A stretch of DNA of 64,000 bases from Streptomyces sp. MJM8645 (lineage in GTDB: Bacteria; Actinomycetota; Actinomycetes; Streptomycetales; Streptomycetaceae): contig NZ_LJJF01000001.1 in NCBI RefSeq assembly GCF_001625365.1, positions 6,738,501 through 6,802,500 of the forward strand. Reading direction: 5' to 3'. Shown here piece after piece: positions 18,068 through 27,800 of the stretch. A model generated the notes under the pieces. That model did no database searches, was not told the origin of the DNA, and saw only the letters and a list, made by a program, of their open reading frames with translations. Position 1 is the stretch's first letter; each line of letters begins with the position of its first letter. The position numbers and the translations under genes are program-made.

Positions 18068-19282
18068 ATGAGCACTCTCGCCAACCAGCTGGTCCTGGCC
18101 GAGCGGCAGGATATAGCCCGAGGAATCAGACTGCTCCTCGGCCTGCCGCTGATCACCGAGCGCGGTGACCCGCCCGCCTTCGAGCTGATCCGCCGCCGTC
18201 AGGACCCGCTGACGAAGTGGTTCGACTACAACTGCGGCTGGCAGCTGGTGGTGGAGCCGCGTCTGGGGTACGCGCGCCTGCTCAAGATCCGGGAGGTGCC
18301 CGACGCCTCGCGCCCCGCCCGTCGGCTGCGGTCCGGCAAGGCCCCGTTCGACCGCCGCCGTTACACGCTGCTGTGCGTCGTCGCGGCCGAGCTGCTTCCG
18401 GTGCCGGTCACGACGGTCGGCCTGCTCGCCGACCGGGTCGTCCACGCCTGTGCCACCGACGAGGCACTGCCGCCCTTCGACACGGCGAGCAAGTCCGAGC
18501 GCATGGCGTTCGTGGACGTGCTCAAGCTGTTGGAGGCCTACGGCGCGCTCCTCACCGTGGACGGCGTCACGGAGAGCTTCGTCGACTCGGCGAAGGCCAA
18601 GGTCCTCTACCGAGTGGACGCCACCGTCCTGATGCGCCTGCTCGCCGCGCCCGTCGGCCCGTCCCGGCTGGCCGTTCCGGCGCAGGACGTGCCGCTGCGC
18701 TTCGAGGAACTCCTGCGGGGCACGGTGCGCGAGAGCCGGTACGGCGGGGCCGACGCCTCCGACGCGCAGCGCAACCTCCGGCTCCGGCACTCGGTGCTCC
18801 GGCGGCTCCTCGACGATCCCGTCCTGCACCACGACGAACTCGGCGCCGACGAACTGGCCTACCTGGCCTCGCCGACGGGGCGCCAGATTGTCAAGCGCGC
18901 CGCCGAGCAGGGTGGCTTCGTGCTGGAGGAACGGGCCGACGGCCTGCTGTTCGTGGACCCGGAGGCCATCGCCACCGACAGCCGTTTCCCGGACGACTCC
19001 GCGACGGCCCGCGTCGCCGCCCTGCTCCTGCTGGAACCGCTGACGGCCGCCCCGGACGGGCTGACACCGGAACAGCTCGAGGCCGAGGCGAACACGCTGC
19101 TGCGGCGCTTCCCGCGGTGGGCGAAGGGCTACCAGTCCGAGGACGGTGCCCAGCGGCTCACGGCCGATGCCCTTCGTGTCCTCGACGACTTCGGCCTGGC
19201 CCGCCGGATCGGCGACCGCACCGTTCCCCGGCCCGCGGCGTTCCGGTACCGCACCACCGTGACCGACGGTCCCGCAACCTGA
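18068..19282 (+). CDS. jetB: Wadjet type II JetB (DUF2398/TIGR02678)
   Basis: 404 residues. Predicted KITE-like winged-helix subunit that binds the JetC-JetA ring. ATG 18068 follows AGGAG at 7 bases, 19 bases after jetA. Marks include ARGIRLLLGLPLI near the start, RRRYTLLCVVAAEL, and AYLASPTGRQIVKRAAEQGGFVLEERADG in the C-terminal half, as in TIGR02678 proteins. No catalytic motif is expected. Length and order agree with type II Wadjet operons. Confidence 0.87.
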   Translation: MSTLANQLVLAERQDIARGIRLLLGLPLITERGDPPAFELIRRRQDPLTKWFDYNCGWQLVVEPRLGYARLLKIREVPDASRPARRLRSGKAPFDRRRYTLLCVVAAELLPVPVTTVGLLADRVVHACATDEALPPFDTASKSERMAFVDVLKLLEAYGALLTVDGVTESFVDSAKAKVLYRVDATVLMRLLAAPVGPSRLAVPAQDVPLRFEELLRGTVRESRYGGADASDAQRNLRLRHSVLRRLLDDPVLHHDELGADELAYLASPTGRQIVKRAAEQGGFVLEERADGLLFVDPEAIATDSRFPDDSATARVAALLLLEPLTAAPDGLTPEQLEAEANTLLRRFPRWAKGYQSEDGAQRLTADALRVLDDFGLARRIGDRTVPRPAAFRYRTTVTDGPAT

Positions 19283-19298
19283 CCAGGGAAGACCTCCG

Positions 19299-22200
19299 AT
19301 GACCGTGACACAGCCACCGCAGAGCCCCGTGCCCCCGGCGACGGCCGCAGCCGTGCGATGGCGGCCCGCCAGGGCCGGCATCCTCAACGTCTGGCGCTAC
19401 TACGACGAGACCTTCACCTTCCACAAGGGCCGGCTGCTCCTGCGGGGGCAGAACGGCACCGGCAAGTCGAAGGCACTGGAGGTGCTCCTGCCGTTCCTGT
19501 TCGACGCGAGCCTGCGACCCAACCGGCTGTCCACCTTCGGCGGTTCCGAGCGCACCATGCACTGGAACCTGATGGGGGAGGGCGCCACGGGCAAGACCCG
19601 CGTCGGGTACGTGTGGCTGGAGTTCGTCCGCGGTGACGGCGATCCCGGGTGGTTCACCTGCGGCGCCAGGCTCCAGGCCAGTACGCACACCACCGGTGTC
19701 ACCGTCGACTACTTCACCACCGGCGCGCGGGTCGACCGCCCCGGAGGTCTCTCCCTGGTCAACGACGCGGGCCAGCCGCTCACTCGCGCCGCCCTGGCCG
19801 ATGCCCTGCACGGCCAAGGCGAGTTGCACGGGTCACCCACCGACTACCGCAACACGGTCCGCAGCACGCTCTTCCCGGGGCTGAGCGAGCAGCGCTTCGA
19901 CGCCCTGATCACCGCGCTGCTCCAGCTCCGCACCCCCAAGCTCTCGGAGCGCCTGGATCCGTCGCTGCTGTCCTCCCTGCTCTCGCGGGCGCTGCCCCCG
20001 CTCGGCCAGGGCGAGATCACCGAACTGGCCGAGGGTTTCGAGCGCCTCGACCGCCAGCGCGAGCACCTGAAGACACTGGACGACGAGGTGGCCGCGGCCA
20101 CCGCCGTCGCGAACCAGCAACGCGGCTACGCCCAGCGCGTCCTGCGTGCCGGAGCGGCCGGTCTCATCTCCGCGACGACCGAGATGGACAACCTCGCCCG
20201 CATCGCGAGGGAAAGCGGGGAGGCACACGCGGGAGCCGTGCGTGAGCGCGACGAGAGCAACCGGACGCAACAGGAACTCGAACACGGGCGGCAGGAGATC
20301 GAGGGCGCCATCGAGGGGCTGCTCGACTCCGAGGTCTACCGGCAGGGGCAGGAGCTCGACCAGCTCCGTCGTAGGAGCGAGCAGGCCGACCAGACCGCCG
20401 CCCGGGCCCGTACCGCCGCCGACCGGAAGGTTCGGGCGGCCAGCGAGGACGCGGGGCGTGCCGACGATGCGCGGCTGCGTTCCGAACAGCGGGCCGAACA
20501 CACCCGGGCCGCTCGCGAGGAGGCACGCGGCGCGGCGCGGCGAGCAGCCATGGAGTCCGTCTGCGCCGAGGTGCAGACGGTGCTCGGCACCGCACCGGGT
20601 CCGTCGGGAGAGAACGAGGAGCAGGGGCGTACGGCGCGCCGTCTGCTGCGCGGTGCGGTCGTCTCGCGGCACCACCAGATCGCCGACGTCCGAGCCGCCG
20701 TTGAGCGCCACGAGCGGTCCCTCGCGGGCCGGACGACGGCGGAGCAGCACCTCGATTCGGCGCGCGAACGACTGACCGGGGCGACCGCGAAGCGCGAGGG
20801 GAACGCCCGCGCCTACCAGGCCGCCGTCGACGCCCACGCCGTCCTGTTGCGTCGTTGGGCGAGGGAGGACTGCGTGGAACTCTCGATCGACGACGCCGAG
20901 GAACTCGCGTCCCGTGCCGCCGTCGAGACTGATGTCCTCGTGTTGGTCGAGGCCGCGGCCCGGGCGGCGGAGAGCTCCATCACCGCCGACGAGACGACCG
21001 CCCGCGCCGGCCGGGACGACGCCTGCGCCGGGCGTGACCGGGTCCTCCGGGAACTGGAACGCATCGCGGCCGCGGCCGATCTCCCGCCGGTGCCACCACG
21101 GACTCGCACGGCCGACCGGTCGGTCCTGCCTGGGGCCCCACTGTGGCGTCTGCTGGCCTTCCGGCCGGACGTTCCGCCCGCCGATCAGGTCGGCGTCGAA
21201 GCGGCCCTCGAGGCGGCCAGCCTGCTCGACGCCTGGATGACCCCCGACGGCGGTCTCGTCGTCGCAGGGCACGACGTCCTGGCCGATCCGGCAGCGGCCA
21301 CGCCCGCACCGGGCCCCTCGCTGCTCGACGTCCTGGCTCCGGAACCCGACGGCCCGGTGTCGCCCGCCCGGGTGCGGCGGCTGCTTGCCGGTATCGCCTA
21401 CGGCCCCGCACTGACGACGGACCACCCGGCCGTCGTGGGCGCCGACGGAAGCTGGCGGCTGGCGATGGCGGTCGGCTCCTGGGCCAAGGAGGAGTCCAGC
21501 CACATCGGCGCCGCGGCCCGGGAACGCGCCAGGCAGCGGCGGATCGCGGAACTCACCACCGAACTGGCTGAGGCCGACACCGCCGTCGTCGGCTACGAGA
21601 CGCGGCTGCACGCCCTCGCCGACCGCCGGACGCGCCTCGAAGCCGACCTCCGCTCCCGGCCGCACCACCGGGACGTGGAGGAGGCCAAGGGCGTCTGGGA
21701 CCGGGCCGAGTCCGAGGTGGGCGCTCGGGAGGACGCCGTGCGGGAGGCCGTCGAACAGCTCGCGCGGCAGGAGAAGGCGGTCGCGGAAGCGCTGCGCGTT
21801 CTCGCCGTCGCCTCCGCCGAGCATGCCCTGCCGACCGAACGCGCCGCCCTGGACAAGACCGCTGCGGCCGTCGAAGCGCTGCGCGAACAGGCCGACGTCT
21901 GGCTCGACGCCCATCTCGCCTGGACAGCCGCCGACCACGCCTGGCACTCCGCGCGCGGCCATGCCGAGGCATCGAGGGGGGCTGCGACCGAGGGCCTGGC
22001 GGAGGCCGAGACTGCCGAGGCCGCCGCCCGTGGGCTCCGCTCCACGCTCCGGGCGGTCGAGAGCACCGTCGGTGAGGACTACCGCGAAGTGGCCGCCCGC
22101 ATCAGTGACTTCCGGAAGTCCCTCGACCGCGTTCGCCGCGACCTCGAATCCGGCACCCAGGCACTTCTCACGCTCGAAGGCCGCATCGGCGCGCTCGGCG

Positions 22201-23384
22201 CCACCGCGGCCCAGGACGAGGCCCTGCACGACAGGGCCGTCGAGGCCCGAAACGAGGCCGCCCATGGCTTCCGGCGCCTGTGCGTCCTCGGATTCCCCGA
22301 GGACGCGGGCCTCGGGCTCGTCCTCACCTCCGCGGACGGCACCCGTGCCACCCTCGAAGCGGCGCGCGAGACCGCTGCCGCGTGGCCCAACCTGCCGCAC
22401 AACGCCAGGAACCTCGGTGACTCCCTGAACCGTCTCTCCGAGGCCGTCCACCGAGCCCGCCAGAGCCTCAGCAGCCGCGCCGACCTCGAGCTCGAAGCGG
22501 AGGAGGACGTCCAGGTCCTCACCGCCACCGTCGACGGCATCCGGGTCGGCGCGACCGGCCTCCTCGCCATCCTCACCGGTGAGCGTGACCGCGGTCAGGA
22601 CGACATCACCGCAGCCGAACGCGGCCTCTTCGACCGGACCCTCACCGGCGACACGCGCCGCCACCTCGCCTCCCGGATCCGTCAGGCCGGTGAACTCGTC
22701 GAGCGGATGAACGGTCACCTCGAAGGGATCCGCACTGCCTCACGGGTGGCCGTCCGTCTGGTGTGGCAGATCCACCCCGACCTGCCCGCCGGTACCCGGA
22801 CGGCCCGTGAGCTGCTGCTCAAGGACCCGGCGCGGATCACCGAAGCCGACCGTGAGGCCCTCCACGCCTTCTTCCGGGGCCGTATCGAGGAAGCGAAGAC
22901 CCGCAACACGGCGGCGACCTGGGAGGAGCAGCTCGCCGAGGTCCTCGACTACACGGCCTGGCACCAGTTCGTCGTCAAACTGGACCGCGCCAACGGCTCC
23001 GGGTGGCAGCTGCTCACCAAGAAGCTCCACGGCGCGCTCTCGGGCGGTGAGAAGGCCATCGCCCTCCACCTGCCGCTGTTCGCCGCCGTGGCCGCCCATT
23101 ACGAGGCGGTGCCGGAGTCTCCGCGGCTGATCCTGCTCGACGAGGTCTTCGTCGGCGTCGACACCGTCAACCGCGGGCAGGTCTTCGGCCTCCTCGCGGC
23201 ACTCGACCTCGACCTGGTGCTCACCTCGGACCACGAATGGTGCACCTACCGGGAGCTCTCCGGCATCGCCGTCCACCAGTTGATCACCGGAGGTGACGGC
23301 GACGACGCCGTCACCAGTGCCCGTTTCACCTGGACGGGCACCGACCTGTTGCCCGACGAAGCCGACACGGAAGAACAGGCATGA
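19299..23384 (+). CDS. jetC: Wadjet type II JetC, SMC-like ATPase (TIGR02680)
   Basis: 1361 residues, MukB/SMC-like motor. The N-terminal head has Walker A GQNGTGKS at 50-57 followed by the TIGR02680 signature KALEVLLPFLFDA and STFGGSERTMHWNLMG. Two long coiled-coil arms rich in Glu, Arg and Ala fill ~240-1180 and surround a hinge-like segment near 600-720. The C-terminal head has the ABC signature LSGGEKA, Walker B LILLDEVFVGVD and a switch His in TSDHEW. It is expected to extrude plasmid DNA until JetD cleaves it. It starts 16 bases after jetB and overlaps jetD by ATGA. Confidence 0.93.
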   Translation: MTVTQPPQSPVPPATAAAVRWRPARAGILNVWRYYDETFTFHKGRLLLRGQNGTGKSKALEVLLPFLFDASLRPNRLSTFGGSERTMHWNLMGEGATGKTRVGYVWLEFVRGDGDPGWFTCGARLQASTHTTGVTVDYFTTGARVDRPGGLSLVNDAGQPLTRAALADALHGQGELHGSPTDYRNTVRSTLFPGLSEQRFDALITALLQLRTPKLSERLDPSLLSSLLSRALPPLGQGEITELAEGFERLDRQREHLKTLDDEVAAATAVANQQRGYAQRVLRAGAAGLISATTEMDNLARIARESGEAHAGAVRERDESNRTQQELEHGRQEIEGAIEGLLDSEVYRQGQELDQLRRRSEQADQTAARARTAADRKVRAASEDAGRADDARLRSEQRAEHTRAAREEARGAARRAAMESVCAEVQTVLGTAPGPSGENEEQGRTARRLLRGAVVSRHHQIADVRAAVERHERSLAGRTTAEQHLDSARERLTGATAKREGNARAYQAAVDAHAVLLRRWAREDCVELSIDDAEELASRAAVETDVLVLVEAAARAAESSITADETTARAGRDDACAGRDRVLRELERIAAAADLPPVPPRTRTADRSVLPGAPLWRLLAFRPDVPPADQVGVEAALEAASLLDAWMTPDGGLVVAGHDVLADPAAATPAPGPSLLDVLAPEPDGPVSPARVRRLLAGIAYGPALTTDHPAVVGADGSWRLAMAVGSWAKEESSHIGAAARERARQRRIAELTTELAEADTAVVGYETRLHALADRRTRLEADLRSRPHHRDVEEAKGVWDRAESEVGAREDAVREAVEQLARQEKAVAEALRVLAVASAEHALPTERAALDKTAAAVEALREQADVWLDAHLAWTAADHAWHSARGHAEASRGAATEGLAEAETAEAAARGLRSTLRAVESTVGEDYREVAARISDFRKSLDRVRRDLESGTQALLTLEGRIGALGATAAQDEALHDRAVEARNEAAHGFRRLCVLGFPEDAGLGLVLTSADGTRATLEAARETAAAWPNLPHNARNLGDSLNRLSEAVHRARQSLSSRADLELEAEEDVQVLTATVDGIRVGATGLLAILTGERDRGQDDITAAERGLFDRTLTGDTRRHLASRIRQAGELVERMNGHLEGIRTASRVAVRLVWQIHPDLPAGTRTARELLLKDPARITEADREALHAFFRGRIEEAKTRNTAATWEEQLAEVLDYTAWHQFVVKLDRANGSGWQLLTKKLHGALSGGEKAIALHLPLFAAVAAHYEAVPESPRLILLDEVFVGVDTVNRGQVFGLLAALDLDLVLTSDHEWCTYRELSGIAVHQLITGGDGDDAVTSARFTWTGTDLLPDEADTEEQA

Positions 23385-24607
23385 CGGACCGCCACCCCCT
23401 CGACCTCCCCGAGCTCCGACCCCTGTGGTCGGCCGTTCACGGCCGTCTCTCGACCGGTCGCCCCGTCAGCCGGGTACGGTCCGGACCACTCGACGAGGCG
23501 GGCCGGGAGGCACTGGCCGACCTCCTCGGACTCGACCGGCTCCCCGGCGCCGAACCGACGATCCCTCTCGCCGGGCTCGACAGTGCCGTGCTGGACGCCT
23601 GCGGCCGACCCGTCCGGGACGTGGTGACCGCGATCCTCGGCCCGATCCACGACCGGGCCGCCGAGCGCCACCACAGGACCGGCCAACGCGAGGCCCTGTG
23701 GGCGTGGTTGGCCGGCCACGAGGTGGTCACCGTCCAGCCGGCCCTGCTGGACTGGGTCGGCCACCTGCGGGCCGGCGGCCTCGTCGACGGCTCACCCGAG
23801 CGGACCCGGGGCCTCATCGCCGCGGCGCTGACCGTCCTCGCCGCGTTCCCGGCCGGTGGTGAGCCACTACCGGTCCTCGCCGCGCGCCTCCTCGACGGCG
23901 ACTCCCACGCCCTGGACGACGGGACCCGGCTCTCCTCCCTGGTCCTGCGGGCACTGGCGGTGCTGTACGGCACTGACATGCCCGAAACGGCCGAAGGGCG
24001 GCGCGCACTGTGGAGTCGAGCCGGCGTGGCCGACGACGAGCTGTCGGCCACCGTGCTCGCCGTCGGTCTCCGCCCCGGGGGAGAGGGCCCGGTGGCCGAG
24101 ATCTCCCGGATCTGCGCCGGAGCGGGCCACCCCGTCAGCCTCACCCTCGCCCAACTGCGCTCACCCGGCGAATTCACCGGTCCCACCGGACCCGTGCACA
24201 TCACCGAGAACCCCAGCGTGCTCGCCCTGAGCCTGCGCCGCTTCGGCCCCCACTGCCCGCCGCTGGTCTGCACCTCGGGCTGGCCCAACACCGCCGTGAT
24301 CCACCTGCTGCGCCGACTCGCCGACGACGGCGCGTCCCTGCGCTACCACGGCGACTTCGACGGCGAGGGCATCCGCATCGCGGCGCACGTCCTCGCCAAG
24401 ACCGGAGCCGTCCCCTGGCGGATGGCAGCCGACGACTACCGGGCCGCGGTGTCGCGGGTTCCCCTGGGCCCCGATCCGGGTCGCCTCACGCCCGCTCCAT
24501 GGGACCGGACGCTCGTCGACTCCATGGCCGAACTGCGCACCGCAGTGGTCGAAGAGGTGGTCGCCGACCTTCTCCTCGACGATTTGGCAGACCACCGACA
24601 CGGATAG
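23381..24607 (+). CDS. jetD: Wadjet type II JetD, Toprim nuclease subunit (DUF2399/TIGR02679)
   Basis: 408 residues. Topoisomerase VI-A/Spo11-like nuclease of Wadjet. The Toprim acidic residues are visible: Glu276 in VHITENPSV, and Asp325, Asp327 and Glu329 in GDFDGEGI. The N-terminal ~250 residues carry the conserved helical domain (ALWAWLAGHEVVTVQPALLDW and following). It is the last gene of the operon; the arm of GH1 repeat copy 4 begins within its stop codon. Partial copies of its 3' end occur at 42142-42610 and 10794-10820, each in the same position relative to a GH1 repeat. Confidence 0.92.
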   Translation: MTDRHPLDLPELRPLWSAVHGRLSTGRPVSRVRSGPLDEAGREALADLLGLDRLPGAEPTIPLAGLDSAVLDACGRPVRDVVTAILGPIHDRAAERHHRTGQREALWAWLAGHEVVTVQPALLDWVGHLRAGGLVDGSPERTRGLIAAALTVLAAFPAGGEPLPVLAARLLDGDSHALDDGTRLSSLVLRALAVLYGTDMPETAEGRRALWSRAGVADDELSATVLAVGLRPGGEGPVAEISRICAGAGHPVSLTLAQLRSPGEFTGPTGPVHITENPSVLALSLRRFGPHCPPLVCTSGWPNTAVIHLLRRLADDGASLRYHGDFDGEGIRIAAHVLAKTGAVPWRMAADDYRAAVSRVPLGPDPGRLTPAPWDRTLVDSMAELRTAVVEEVVADLLLDDLADHRHG

Positions 24608-24741
24608 AATGACAGCCCGTTCGACAGGCCGAGGGCTACCACCAGCGCTTCGGCCTCATCCACGTCGACTTCGCCACCCAGAAGCGCACCCCGAGGGCCT
24701 CGTATGCGTGGTATCAAGATCTGATCGCTGCCCACCGGGCC
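24606..24741 (+). repeat. GH1 3'-end repeat, copy 4, with attachment-like arm
   Basis: The arm agaatgacagcccgttcgac is followed from 24626 by the GH1 3' end (AEGYHQRFGLIHVDF, RTPRASYAWYQDLIAAHRA) without a stop of its own. It abuts jetD on the left and separates the Wadjet operon from the pPIWI_RE operon. Confidence 0.87.
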
Positions 24742-24863
24742 CCATCGTCCAAGGTAGTTGCCCTCCAGCGGGTGCGGGATGTACGGCTGTCTGGCAGCGG
24801 TCGAGTGGCGACCTGGATGGTGCGCCTGTAGCAGCTGCTCACGCCACGTACGGATTGAGTATC

Positions 24864-24893
24864 GAGCGGGCGGTGACAAGCCACCGCCCGCTC
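24864..24893 (-). terminator. Terminator of the pPIWI_RE operon
   Basis: A perfect 12-bp inverted repeat (gagcgggcggtg / caccgcccgctc) has a 6-nt loop, 6 bases beyond the stop of the minus-strand giant helicase gene. The rest of 24742-24898 shows no gene. Confidence 0.8.
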
Positions 24894-24898
24894 AGAAC

Positions 24899-27800
24899 TC
24901 AATCGCGAATGCTGCGGATGTGGACGGCGATCCGTCGTCCGTTCTCGTCGCAAGTGACAGTGATTCCGGCTGGGCTGCCGGTGAGTGCCTTACCCAAGGC
25001 TGTGAAGGGGCTCAGTTGGGTGGTCCCTTCGTCGAAGGGCCTTCCAGAGGTGATCTCGTACTCCTGCTCCTCGCCCTCGCCGTCGAAAAACAGGGTCACC
25101 ACGCGGCCGGGACTGACGACGTCAGCCGGTGCGGTGCGGTCGCCGGTGAGGTAGTCCTTGAGGACGGTCGCACGGGCTTCCAGGTCGGCTTGCTGGTCCC
25201 GCTCGCGTCGGAGCTGATCTGCTCGTGTACGCGGCCCGGCCCGGTGGTCGGACGAGGCCTGTTGCTCCAGCCTCGTACGGATCTGCCCCAGCTCGTGGTC
25301 GATGCGCTGCCCCACACGCCCTGACAGCAACTCCTGTCGGGCCGTAACCCGCGAGCCGGGGGCAGGAACCTCGGGTGCGGGTGCCAGGCCCGCGACTGTG
25401 GGCGGTGGTACGGAGCCGGTCCGGTCCGAGGTCTGTTGGCCGGGGATGCGGAACGCCTCATGCAGTTGCTCCGGAGGGCCGACCTCGTGTTCGACGGCAT
25501 CCTTGAGCCGGGCCTCGGCGCCTGCCCGGTTGCGGTACCAGTCCGTACCCCAGATCCGGTGCAGCTTCCATCCCAGGCCGGAGAGCACGGACTCGCGGAG
25601 GCGGTCCCGGTCCCGTGCCACCTTCGACGAGTGGTACATCGCACCGTCGCACTCGATGCCGAGTGCGTACCGCCCCGGCCGTCGGGGGTCGCGGATGCCC
25701 AGGTCGATCCGGTAGCCGGCTACGCCGACCTGGGGCCGCACGGTGTAGCCCCAGCTTCGCAGTGCCTCCAGGACCGACTCCTCGAACGGGCTCTCAGGAG
25801 GTGCTTCCTCCCCCTCCAGTTCTTGGGCCAGCACGGACGGGCCGTGCTTGGCGTACTTCAGGTAGCGGGAGAAGTAGCGGAAGCTCTCGCCTCCGGTTTC
25901 GCCGATCTCGTCGGGGTCGAAGGAGGCGACGACCTCGAATCGGTACCGTGCTCGGGTCACGGCGACATTCAGACGACGCCAGCCGCCGGCCCGGTTCATC
26001 GGGCCGAAGTTGCGGGAGACCTTGCCGCCGGGCTGCTGCGGGCCGTAACCGACCGACATGATGATGACGTCGCGTTCGTCGCCCTGGACGGTCTCCAGGT
26101 TCTTGATGAAGAAACCGTCCAGACGGTCCTCTGAGAAGTGCTCGTCCAGGTCGGGGCGGCCGTGCCGGGCGTCGTCGACGGCCTCGCGGATGGCGTCCGC
26201 CTGGGCCTGGGAGAGGGCGACCACGCCGAGCGAGCGGTCGGAACGGGTGTCGAAGTGGTGGATCACCCGGCGGGCCACCTCCCTGGCCTCCAACGGGTTG
26301 TTACGAGCACTGGCTCCGGGCTGGTAGCAGCCGTCCGTCGCTCTCAGGAAGGCCACACCGACATCGGGGCCGTCGGCCAGCGCGCCCGGGAAGGTGGTCA
26401 TCGACTTGTCGTAGAACTCGTGGTTACTGAAGGCGATCAGGTGCTCGTGGCGGCTGCGGTAGTGCCAGCGCAGTGAGAGGTTCTTGAGCATCCCGCTGCC
26501 CTTGGCCAGCGTGAGCAGGGACTCGTAGCTGGTCGGCTTGTCCTCGGCCTCGCCTGGGACTGCGTCGTCCTCCTCTTCGTCCTCGCCTGCGGAGAAGAAT
26601 GCGGTCGGCGGTAGCTGCTTCTCGTCGCCGGCGACGATCAGCGAACGGCCGCGGTAGATGCAGTTGACGGCATCCTGCGGCAGGACCTGGGACGCCTCGT
26701 CGAAGATGACCACGTCGAACATGAAGTCCGGCGGGAGCAGCCTGCTGACCATCAACGGGCTCATCATGAAGCAGGGTTTGACGAGCCGTACGGCTCTGTC
26801 AGCCTCGCTGAGCAGCGTACGTACCGGCTTGTGACGGGTCTTCCTGCGGCCCTCGGTGTTCAGCAGTCTGGTGCCCGCGTCCTGCAGGACGCCAGGCCGA
26901 CGGGCGTCGCAGGCTCGTGCCACCCGGATTTGTGCGTGTTCGAGCAGGAGCCGGTCGACCCTTCGGAACTCCGTCACCCGGTCGTCACGGTCCTGGGACC
27001 GGGTCCAGAGCAGTCGGCCGTCGTTCTCGATGACGCGGTCCGCCCATGAGCGGAGGGCCGCCTTCTCGACGACGGCGCGGAAGTCGTCCCGTCCCACGCC
27101 CGCCTTGACGGCGCGCATCACGAGGTCGCCGAGGCGTCGAGCATCGAGCACGCGCCGACCGCGCAGATACGCTGCCCACTCGTCCGGTCCACCACGGTCA
27201 CCGTCCAACTGGGCGAGCAGGGTCTCGGCCGACGCGAGGTCCCGCGTCAGGGCGAGTCGCAACTGCTGCTCCCGCTCGGCGATGAACAACCCGGTCAGCT
27301 GGGTGCTCGCGCGGGACCAACCGGCCACGGCGTCCTCCAGCTCGGCATCCCGCCTGGCGGCGTGGAGCGGCTTCGTGCTTTCGACCGGGAAGACCTGGCT
27401 GGTGACGAGGCCACAGGCCGTTCGCAGCTCGGCGACCCAGGCGACGGCTGCGCGGAGGGCCGACGGATCGGTTGCGCGTCCATGGTAGAGGTCCTCAAGG
27501 AGCTGCAGGTCCTGTGCGGCAGGAGCCTCGAATTGCTCGTTCGCCGCGACGGCGGCAGACACCCGCTTCAGGGCATCCAGTGCGCCGCGCAGGGTCCAGT
27601 CGGTGCGGCCCGACACCGAGCCTACGGTCCGCAGGACGTCCATCGCCGTTTGGAGCAGCGGCAGTTGGTCCCGACTCCACTGGGCGGCCGAGGTGATCGG
27701 CTCGTCCTCCAGCGTGTAGGGAGCGCCGACGGCCGGCGGGGGGACCAATGTGTCCCGCCACCGGGTGAGGACCTCCGCGGCCTGCGACGCGGCGGTCCGC

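Noticed and set aside
19833..22718. 961-residue open frame antisense to jetC
   Set aside because: Third-position GC bias keeps the opposite strand open; no motif, and it lies wholly inside a clear SMC-like gene.
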